Source: Xylogone sp. PMI_703
Taxonomy: Eukaryota > Ascomycota > Leotiomycetes
Direction: 5' to 3'
DNA length: 64,000 nucleotides
Assembly: GCA_021399445.1 (NCBI GenBank)
Contig: JAJTUQ010000004.1
Coordinates: forward strand, 4,650,001-4,714,000
Shown here: one piece after another, positions 55,475 through 64,000 of the stretch
How positions within the stretch are numbered: position 1 is the stretch's first letter
Layout of the letters: every line of letters begins with the position of its first letter
Notes under the pieces: generated by a model
Told to the model about the DNA's origin: nothing
Databases searched by the model: none
Seen by the model: only the letters and a program-made list of their open reading frames with translations
Program-made: the position numbers and the translations under genes

Positions 55475-56923
55475 CGTGTAGTTATGATCTACTAATTGCG
55501 TTATATGAGAGTCGATTCTAATCTTGCGTGCAGGTGGTAGGAGATGTGGTACAGTTTACATCTCGGGTTATCACTTTCACCTGATTAGGTATAGCGTACA
55601 TATATATGATTTTCCCGTAATGGAAGGAACCAACACTATCTGTAACCAAATCAATGGATAAGTGGTGCAAAAATGAAAGTAATCTTTTTATTTCACTGTG
55701 AATAGTAAAATAAATAGCTGTCCAACCACAATTCATAAGTTCATTTAGTACGAGAATGAATCCAATTCAAAATTATATATCCATACATCGCTGTCAAAGT
55801 CATACGCAGGACCTTACGGCTCACTTGCCAGTTATCACCGCAAGTTAAGACAGAAGTGTCTCGTGGAAAAGTATACTTCAAGTATAGCACGTTTTAGAGC
55901 CAAAGAACTCTAGTTGTCTGGCTGCTTATACCACTATATATCTTTCGTTCTGGCAATACTCTTTGTAGCCATCATTTAGCAACCAGCATTGATACGGAAC
56001 ACGATAACATCACTTCTGACGTCCTTGGGGCAATCCTAAATTACCGTGTATATAGGTTGTCTACAAAGTTGAACTTGTGCATTTTAGCATACACAGTGGT
56101 TATTATCATAGCCTCCTTTAAACCATACTTTTGTATATTTCTCGATAACGTACTACCATATGCCGGTCAACGAGAGTGTTACCTCCTTTTCGAAATCTCA
56201 AGGAATTTGTCAATCTCAGACCGAAGCCCCTTCTCTCAATAAGATGGACCAGTAGTCACCTAGAACTAATCAAGGTGTTCACATAGCTAATGCTGCATTA
56301 TTCATATCTCTAATTACCCCTTAACATCTTTACATCTCAAAAAGGAACACATCGCCCGGCACCCAATCCAAAACAACCATTCTTGAGGAACTGTCATTCA
56401 TTGCTCATCATCCGAGCTGCTTTGCTGCCTACTTCCAAGAGACGCAAACCTAAATATACACACACGAACGAAGGCAGCAAGCAAGCTAGCCAGAGTTCGA
56501 CGAGATACCACTCGCTACGCGTAGGAAGCTATCCCGACCGCTAGAATGATTGATATCGTATCGATATAAAACTCCAACTCCCAAAACTTTTCTTCTTTTT
56601 TCTTCTTTGGGGGAAAAATATCAGAGTCCGAAAGTGTTGTTGAAAACAATTAATATATAAGATAAAAGAGAGAGTCAAGGTCCCTGTAATAGAAAGTTCG
56701 AGACCATGATACAAAACAACAGTGCAATAGACGCCAAATTTGTGCAGTAATGTCCGACAACTCCTGATGCAATAAAAGAGAAAAGATATCCGTCTCAAAA
56801 AGATCCCGAGGTTAGAGGTACAACCCAATGTAAAACAAACCAGATTTGGGTTTAAAAGAAAAAAGAAAAATTATACATCATTACAACAAAACAACGCAGA
56901 AGCCAAGGCAAATAAAGTATACC
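55475..56923. other. Intergenic region between convergent genes
   Basis: About 1.45 kb between the 3' ends of the kinase gene and the gene at 56924-59836. It is AT-rich and holds both 3' UTRs. No gene is supported; the frames at 56057 and 56541 lack family features. Confidence 0.5.
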
Positions 56924-59836
56924 TTAGAATCCTAGGTTCTGCACCGCCGATTCAATATTCTTGATATGCTTAGGCTTCTTGCCTTCTCTCCTGCTGCTGC
57001 TCGTTCCAGAGTTCTTGCTCCCAGGCCGAGAAGCAACACTCTGCCTACGCTCAGCGTCCTTGAGATCATTGATTTTCTTATTATCGTTCTTCTTGACGTC
57101 GACCTTCTTGCTCTCGCTGGCTCTTCTACGGTCCCTCGGCACATCGACAACGGAAATGTTATCCACATCGAGATTCAATTCGGGTTCTAAATCAACGCTG
57201 GCGGATCGATCTTTCTTCATTAGGCCCAGGCCCTTGGCTGCTCCTGTGACCCAGCTGCTAGGGCCATGCGAACTTCTAGGTCTTCTAGTCATGGATATTA
57301 CGGGTGCTGGGGCTTCATTTGTCAATGGATCGACCTGCTCCTCTCTAGAAGATGAAGATGGATCCTCCTTGATTGACCCAAACGGCAACCCAAGTCCGAA
57401 TCCGAAGCCTAGGCCTCGTGGAATACCGACAGACTCCATCTCGTGCAAGCCAGGTAGAACTCCCGAAGCACCATATCCGTCACTTCTGAACAGAAGTTCT
57501 TCTTCCCCAATGGCGCTGCGTTTCCTGCGAAGTCGGGGATCAGTATTGTCGGAAAGGTCACTGTAGTCTTCATCGCTGATGTAGCTCATCCTTTGTGATC
57601 TTGTATTTGAAAAGCGCCCGAAATACTCGGTGGAGAGGAGTTGATGGTCAGAAGTATGTGCTATTGCAGATCGAGGTCTGGGCTGCGCTGGTGGCGAGGC
57701 GTGCATAATATGAGACGCACTCTTTCGCCGCGAGCTGTCCCTTGGGGGCGTCGACGGCACACCGCTGCTACTTCTCGGTCGCATTGCCGAATTGGCAGAG
57801 AGAGTGTGCGGGGTAAGATTATTATGTTTGTTTCTATTTTGATTGGGCAAATCGAGGGCGCCTACAAAGCTGTCCTCTGATGAGCTATAGTCATCGTCGG
57901 TCACATTACCATCATCATCAGATTCGTCAGAATCGGTAGACATGAGTTCAATGTCATCAATATTTATATTGGGGTTCGAAAGGTTTATGTAATTGGGCGT
58001 AAGTCCGGAGATGGGTGGAGGAAGACGGCTTAGAAGCTCGTTCAGGTCCTGTTCGGTAAGTATATTTTGTTTGAGGGAAGGGAGGGTTCTCGGGTTGGCG
58101 GGTGGGTTGGCGGGCTGCTCAGGGTCCGCCCTATCGGACTTGACGTTGCCAGTACCAGTATTGTCAGACTCAATTGTGATAGCTATTAATTGTCAGCGCG
58201 AAACAAGGACAAATCCAATTGATAAAAGGTGCCTACCTGGAACCTCTGCACCATTGGCATTTGCACCGGATGCGTTCGCTGAAGTGCTTGCTTCGGGTTG
58301 TTGTTGTTCATTCGCGGTCTGCTTTGCGAGATTCGGCCTCTTTAATGGGTTGCTAAACAATTTGGACCGGACACCACCACTTGTGCTGTATTTTGACTGC
58401 AAAGAATAAGGCGATTTGGCTACGCCCGTGTCTGCGGCTGGCTTCTCTATTGGTGAGCCGGCGCTTGATCGCTTGTCAGCAACGTCCGAGCTATTTTTCG
58501 AGGAAGCCGTGTCCAGGTTGAGGCTCAGGGGAGGAGTTGCAATGGAAACCAATTCAGCGGTGGCGTGCATAGCAGCATTCATGGCGGGAGTAGACGATTG
58601 GCCTTTCTCGGGGGATGAAGGTGGAGTCGGTAGCGATTTCCTTGGTGATGCCTTTTTCATTGACCCGATATGTTGCTGTCGTCTCTCCAACTTGGTGGCA
58701 GAAGTTTGCCTGACGATGGAGCCTGAACGATGACGAAGGGGACGAGCCGGCTCAGCCGTGGGCGTAGAGCCGTCTGTATCGGAACCATTTTCTTTCGTTT
58801 CTTGGTTAGAGACCGGTGGTTCATCATTATCAACCGATGGGGTAGTTTCACTCTTCGTAGTCGGTTGAACTTGCGGATAGGTAGCGTGAGCAGATAAAGG
58901 TCGTTGAGGTTGTTGCGGTTGTTCAGGCTGTTGAGGCTCGGGAGGTGCACGAGGTGCACGAGGTTCAGCAGAGGAAGAAAAGGACGTGGATAGTAATGAT
59001 GATAACCAGCCCGAAGCAGAGCCTTCGCCGCCTACGCTGCTACGCAATGATCTTGACCTCGACAATGGCCGAGAATCAGATATGCCAAGTCTGTCCAGGG
59101 CCTTGCTATTATCTCGGCGACGAGGACGAAACTCTCTGAATAATTCATCGTCGTCATCGTCATCGTCATCGTCCTCGTCCTCGTCCTCCCTTTCCTGATG
59201 ACTCGACAGACTAGGTGCAGTAACAGCAGAGGCCTGCTTAGTGGAGTGCTCCAATATTGTACTGCTCCAATGCGTCTCCAGCGCCTCGGTAGGTGACATT
59301 CCTGATCGGCTCTGGCCGTGTCTCAGCATAGCTGCATCTATCCCGCCATTGTTCACACCGGTAGGTTCGTATGCCTTCAGTATTCTCGCCGACGATGGAG
59401 GACTCGAGGGAGGCATGGGTGGAATGCGCGTAGGAGACTTGAGGGAGGTGGACTCGATATTCGATCTAGACATGCGCCTGAGGAAGCTCGGTGTCGCCCA
59501 TGACGGACTGGTGGGCGTAGAATGCTCTTTAGAAGGCGGACGAGCTGAGTTGGGTCTCAATTGCATGTCGTCTCGTCGTCGCCGCGGTGGCTCAGGTCCA
59601 TCAGCAGAGTGTCCCCTCCCCATGCTGACGGGCGACTGGCCCCGGGGCTCCCCTGACCTTAACACGCGCTGGAGGTTGACAGGTCCATTGCCAGCCACCG
59701 GGTCGTTCCCTTTCACAGGCTCTTTTCCGGCCGCGACAGTCTCATAAGCCTGAGCCTTGAGCTGGTACTCATACGTGGCGAAGGATTTGGATTTGGAGGA
59801 GTTGTTCCAGAAGAAGAGGCTCCGGACCCCGTCCAT
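56924..59836 (-). CDS. Large disordered protein of unknown function
   Basis: Exon 1 (59836-58237) and exon 2 (58182-56924) join over a 54-bp intron (GTAGGC to AATAG) to 952 aa. The N-terminus (MDGVRSLFFWNNSSKSKSFA) may be a short conserved element. Most of the chain is low-complexity: Ser, Pro, Arg and acidic stretches, including a run of about nine Asp residues at the place encoded near 59150-59185. A more conserved piece follows the intron: NELLSRLPPISGLTPNYINL and then NPNINIDDIELMSTDSDESD. Near the C-terminus are Lys-rich tracts. No catalytic domain, signal peptide or membrane segment is visible. Such proteins are often cytoplasmic or nuclear scaffolds or phosphorylation targets. I do not recognise a name. 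Confidence 0.82.
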
Positions 59837-61619
59837 TTCGACATGACCCTAGTCTCGGAGCTTTGGTGTGCGGGATGACTGATGAAGCGACAGATCGGGC
59901 GAAACCCAAGGGGGAGAAGGGAAGAATTCAGAGACTCATCACAAAGCGAAAGGAAAGACAGCTCCAGCGTACGTCATCTCTCTGCTTGCTCGAGTCTAAG
60001 TCAACGCTCCCAAGGTGAAGAGAAAAAGAATTGAGGAGGAAAAATTATGTTGGTGGGGAGGAGGAGCAGTTAGCAGAGAGTCAGGATCGCCTTTGGCACG
60101 GCCAGAGCCCACAAGTACTCCAGTGGCGTCTGCAGTTTTCTACTCCCGTAACGCAAGAGCGATAATTAGCAACTTGTCTCTCGCCCCTTTTGACTGGCTT
60201 TTCGAAAGTAAAAGGGACGCGTGAGTTACTCTCAGTTGCACTGCTCCAAGCAGCACGGTCGCACCACAACACACCGCCGGCTGGGTGCAAGGACAATGCA
60301 AGCATTATTGCGCGTGTGCGGAAGAATAGATACATGTACGACGTGGGTGGAAGAATGGCACAGTACTGTACCGTAAAAGGGGACATTGACACATTGTCAT
60401 GGCGCAGTGGTGCATTTGGTGCAGCAATGGGCACCTGCTTGTACCTGCGTGTACTGTAACTGGCAGTACTGTATTAAGATCATCGCTGGATCGGCGTGCA
60501 TTGCGACAGAGCGTACAGTGGAGAGTTGCAGTTGAGTTGCAGTTGGGTTGCAGTTGAGTTGCAGTTTGCAGTTGCAGGCGCTCGGGCGAGTCGGGTCTTT
60601 GGTTCTTGCTGCACTCAAGCTGCAGAGTCGGGAACAGGCACGCCAGGACAGCGACTGGACGCCTCAGGCTGCAAGTCACCCACGCGAGAGACGCAAGCCA
60701 CTTTAAGCCACTTGAGGCTTGCACCCAACACGCCGGTGCTCAGCGCTTGCAGCTACGGGTCTTTAGTGCCGCAGCTAAATGGCGAAAAGGGGACCGAGGG
60801 GGAACTGAGGGGACCTGAAGCTGGGGCCCGCTACGACCAAATCGGGCTAGTTAGGGATTTCGGATCTCAACCTCATCACCACCGATGGAAATTACCACCA
60901 CATTCTCACCTGTGGTTCCTCTCGACTCTGTGTCCAACAATCGTCAACCAACCAACGCGCCGAGAACATCGCGCACAGAGGTCACCTCATGCCGCATCAT
61001 GTCTTACCATCTGCTGCCTCTGCATGTCATCGCCAACCAATCGTGTCCAGTGCTTGCCATGGTGCTGCTCTCCCGCCAGCCCGTCCGGTCCCAGCACACG
61101 GGATCTCGCTGCCGCGTTGTCGTGAGGCATTATTGATTGAGTTGATCAAGCGTCAACATGTTGTCGACGCTGTTGTGGATAAGAGTAGTGAAGTGACTCG
61201 ATGGCTAATTACACCATTGTGAAGCTCAACATTACCTGGTAAGAACTGTGGGGAGCTCTACACCATCCGTAGAATCTCGTTCTCGCTCCCAAGTATTCTC
61301 ATGCTTCTTCGTCTCTTCCTCGTCTTCTAGTCTCGTCTTGTGTCTGGACCGTTCCAATGTTCACCACCACCGTTCTTCGTCCACACACGTCAAGGAGAAC
61401 GTAGGTGGAAAGTACGCCGTCATCGATGATGTCGAGCTCCATGACTTCATCTCTTGAAGCTGGGTCACCGTAGGTATTTCTATTCCCATCTTGTGGCCAT
61501 TATATTACGGTTGTAACTTCCGTTTTTCGAATTGCCATTCAATTCATTCTATTTCAACAACAAACTTGATACCCCAATTTTTGCAATATTCTCATATTCA
61601 ATTCAATTGAATTGTCACA
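59837..61619. other. Divergent promoter region
   Basis: About 1.8 kb between two divergent genes, partly GC-rich (60600-61100). It contains an 11-bp tandem repeat (listed separately). Many short frames on both strands look accidental. The 3' part, with TTTCAACAACAAAC near 61550, may be the 5' UTR of the gene at 61620. Confidence 0.55.
60522..60577 (+). repeat. Short tandem repeat, 11-bp period
   Basis: Four to five copies of GAGTTGCAGTT or one-base variants follow each other, the last ones shortened. It lies in the divergent promoter region and is a simple minisatellite. Confidence 0.85.
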
Positions 61620-62679
61620 ATGGCAGTTGCAACAGAAAGAACCAGCACCGTTGTTTCAAACTTCCTCAACAAGGACGGCCAGCATGACACGAAAGTGTTC
61701 GAGGTAGGTATCGAGGGTTTGTATCTCTTCCCACTTTTCATCCTAATTCGCGCTCTTAGATCGTCAATCCAGCTGCTCGGCGTGAGAGCGTCCACCGAAA
61801 GGAGATGGAGGAGATCCAGACCATCGTGGATCGAGAGCTTCGTCAAGATCACTACCACATCTCGGTGCAACCCATCACGAATCTGGAGGTGCTCCCCGAA
61901 GAGCACGTTGATCGACTGATGGAAGTCGAGCATCGCCGTCTCGGCAATGCTAATACAGATGTTGTGAGGCAGCGACTCGAGGCTGATCGTGCTCAATTTA
62001 AAGATATTCGCACCGCCGGCGAAACAACTCACACCACTACAACCCTGCCTATGATCACAGGCGAACATGTCCATCATCATATCCACGAGGTGTGTCTCCG
62101 TAAATGCCGTGCCGGCTAAAATATAGCAGAACTCGTCAGCTAACAACAAGCTAGGTCGTTCAGCCGATACTCCAGAAGGAGATTATTCAGCCAACAATCA
62201 TCCACACCATGGTCCCAGTCCACGAACTCCATCAACGAGAAGCCAAATATCACGGTATCACCACTCTTCCTCCCAAGACTATGGAGGAGTATCTATCGCA
62301 AGGCGGCAGTCTCACTGGTCGTGCGGAGAGGGTTGATTCCTTCACAGGCGAGCCCAAGTCTGTGCTGGACAGCTCGCCCACATCATCCGGATCTCTGCTG
62401 AGGGGCCCGATGTCCTCGACTTCTCCAAGCGAGATAACCAATACCCAGACCACGGTCACGCCTATCGCAACAACCAAGGCCTCAATGGGTACAAAGCGAA
62501 CGACTGAACATCGTGAAGACGCTGGAGCAAAGAGAAGTGGCATGCTGCTGGATGCCGATAAGTCGTCTACCCAGAGGTCAACTGGAACCGCCCAGACGGC
62601 AGCGAACCAAGCCACCAACGCTGCCAGAAACGAGGAAATGAATTCCACTCACATCCCGGGCACATGGCCAGTAGCTTAG
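61620..62679 (+). CDS. Conserved HHHIHE-containing protein (allergen-like), stops at in-frame TAG
   Basis: Three exons (61620-61703, 61760-62089, 62155-62679) join to 312 aa. A conserved core reads DHYHISVQPI, then HVHHHIHEVVQPILQKEIIQ and HTMVPVHELHQ. This His-rich pattern is found in a family of fungal proteins sometimes annotated as allergens; their biochemical role is not established. The rest of the C-terminus is Ser/Thr-rich and disordered. No signal peptide or membrane segment is visible. The frame ends in TAG at 62677-62679. The same frame then stays open for 85 more codons to 62937 and contains a plausible C-terminal end (GRGRRLSFNVFDRLKGR). Whether the TAG is a true end, a recent nonsense mutation or a readthrough site is unclear. 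Confidence 0.8.
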
Positions 62680-62937
62680 ACTTCTAACAGAAGCAATATG
62701 ACCGACAATGTCCAAAATGTGCAAACTAGGAGCAACATGACTGACAATGTTCAAAATGTTCAAAGTGGAGAGAGGGGCAATGTAGCTCAGACTCGCCAGG
62801 ACCCCAACGTGGCACGGACTCGATCTGACCGCCAAGAACGTACCTCGGGAAGCAGCGGCAGTCCAGGTCGAGGACGCAGGCTCAGTTTCAATGTCTTTGA
62901 TCGATTGAAGGGTCGAGTGGGTGCAGTTGGAGCATAA
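62680..62937 (+). other. In-frame continuation after TAG
   Basis: This is the downstream part of the same reading frame as the gene at 61620. It holds a nearly exact 13- to 16-residue direct repeat (NMTDNVQNVQ twice), then a polar stretch and the basic end RRLSFNVFDRLKGRVG, followed by a normal stop. Splice sites that would remove the TAG in frame were not found. Confidence 0.55.
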
Positions 62938-63961
62938 AGACTAGATACAGAAAAAAACAAATGTTGTCTTGGAAAGATATGCCGAATCTTTACTTTTGTT
63001 TTTACCTCGAATTGCTTTTTGATCCCTTTGGTTCATCATGTTATGCATCCTGTTGTCTTTGATATATTTTCTACATATGCAGCAGACAAGAAAAAGAAAA
63101 TCATGAGATGGACACTCGATGGATGGGATGGTGCGAGGCGGCTGTAATGTGTAATGATATATGATCACTCATTATGTATGCTACGTGTAAATAAATATAT
63201 GTTTCTCTGAAATATGGACCTAGTATCATAGATCCTAAACCCTAAACGGGTGCCTAAACGTACAATTTATCCGTGAGCTTTTAATGATCACCAAATTGTC
63301 TACACAGGCAATTCCAGCTTTGCTCTAAACTCGAGTTGTTTATTTATTTATTTATTCATACCAAATTAACTTAACTATCGATCGCGTACATCTGGATATC
63401 GATATGCTTTTTATTTCAGCGATTGAAACATTGTCTTGGACCTGTTTATCTTGTGCTGGAGGGAGTGGTGACGTGGGCGGTGAATGCCGAGCGGAAGATC
63501 CGATAAGCAACCGCTGGGAAATGGAATGGATGGGATTTGCTGACGACTACTCGCATCCTTCGCACCGAACCGATAGGGCACAACGAGCCAGCATCGTCCA
63601 TCATCACATCGTGTTCTCTCGTGTTTTCCTTCCCTCATGCATCTCAGGATCCAATGGATCTGGTCTTGAATGCCCGCCAAGACTGGGTCACGGTACATCT
63701 CTTCCAAGCTGTGTGACATCTCCATGTCCTAGCAGAAGATTATCTCAGCTTCTTCCTCGAACCTCTCTTGCCAACTTCCCTTGACTTCCTTTTCCCATTA
63801 CATCCGCCATCTTCTTTCGCACCGCCTCTTCTCCCCCGACAGGACATGGATATTCATCGGTCCCAGACACAAGACAACCAGCAGCGGGCGAAACAGCAGA
63901 TGTGAGGCCCAATTGAAACCGCGCCTTCCGCAACAAGAATGCTCATATCCCCATCAACATC
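62938..63961. other. Intergenic region at window end
   Basis: About 1 kb. No gene is supported. Long frames on both strands in 63404-63936 do not show family features. The sequence before 63962 may be a promoter and 5' UTR. Confidence 0.45.
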
Positions 63962-64000
63962 ATGGTGCGCTATCTCCCCGTAGCAGCCTGGTTCCTCGCC
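63962..64000 (+). CDS. Possible start of a gene (cut by window end)
   Basis: An ATG begins MVRYLPVAAWFLA, a hydrophobic start typical of a signal peptide or membrane anchor. Only 13 codons lie in the window, so nothing can be said of the product. Confidence 0.35.
   Translation, partial: MVRYLPVAAWFLA

Noticed and set aside
62671..62730. Intron that would remove the TAG in the HHHIHE gene
   Set aside because: The GTAGCT donor has no acceptor at a workable distance that keeps the downstream frame; the nearest AG gives a 21- to 26-base intron.
63404..63936. Genes at the window end
   Set aside because: Overlapping frames on both strands with no ATG context, splice pattern or recognisable motif.

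Overview
The window is nuclear DNA of a filamentous ascomycete (Pezizomycotina). The evidence is short GT-AG introns of about 45 to 115 bp with consensus donors, a DCL1-type Dicer, a HET-domain gene, CFEM proteins, a 2EXR protein, a GH131 enzyme, and AT-rich relics with RIP-like decay. Several proteins have a Helotiales/Leotiomycetes feel, but that placement is a weak inference. No bacterial operon, viral block or cas-like gene is visible. I rebuilt the gene models by joining exons at splice sites where frame and phase agree.

Layout. 0-10 kb: the C-terminal part of a Dicer-like protein, a C2H2 zinc-finger protein, a small unknown protein, a ZIP zinc transporter and a long acidic protein of unknown function. 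11.5-23.2 kb: a candidate specialised-metabolism cluster with an alpha/beta hydrolase, a class I terpene synthase, a decayed P450, a chorismate synthase, an intact P450 and an epoxide hydrolase. 23.3-26.2 kb: a large secreted six-hairpin-glycosidase-like enzyme with an N-terminal Cys-rich, probably glucan-binding module. 26.2-29.6 kb: no recognisable gene. 29.6-31.8 kb: a proline-rich, probably GPI-anchored wall protein. 32.9-35.2 kb: a HET-domain protein.

35.2-43 kb is a repeat-rich compartment. It holds two related LTR-like sequences, a 432-bp MITE with terminal inverted repeats of about 100 bp, a double-CFEM surface protein, and a 2.8-kb array of about 29 copies of a short conserved core separated by 25-130 bp of mostly non-repeated sequence (39,693-42,482). 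This array is the most unusual object here. It looks like a repeat-spacer array but lies in a eukaryotic nuclear genome, has no cas genes, and is irregular in spacing and orientation.

43-64 kb: an MFS transporter with a frameshift, a small secreted six-cysteine protein, a 2EXR protein, a truncated 3-hydroxyacyl-CoA dehydrogenase relic, a GH131 glucanase, a Ser/Thr kinase, a long disordered protein, and a conserved HHHIHE-containing protein whose reading frame continues past an in-frame TAG. The last bases may start another gene.

How the genes may work together. The 11.5-23 kb genes form a plausible terpenoid pathway: cyclisation, oxidation, epoxide opening and ester hydrolysis. A chorismate synthase could feed an aromatic partner. 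Several secreted proteins (GH131, glycosidase-like, CFEM, wall protein, six-Cys protein) fit a plant- or wall-interacting fungus.
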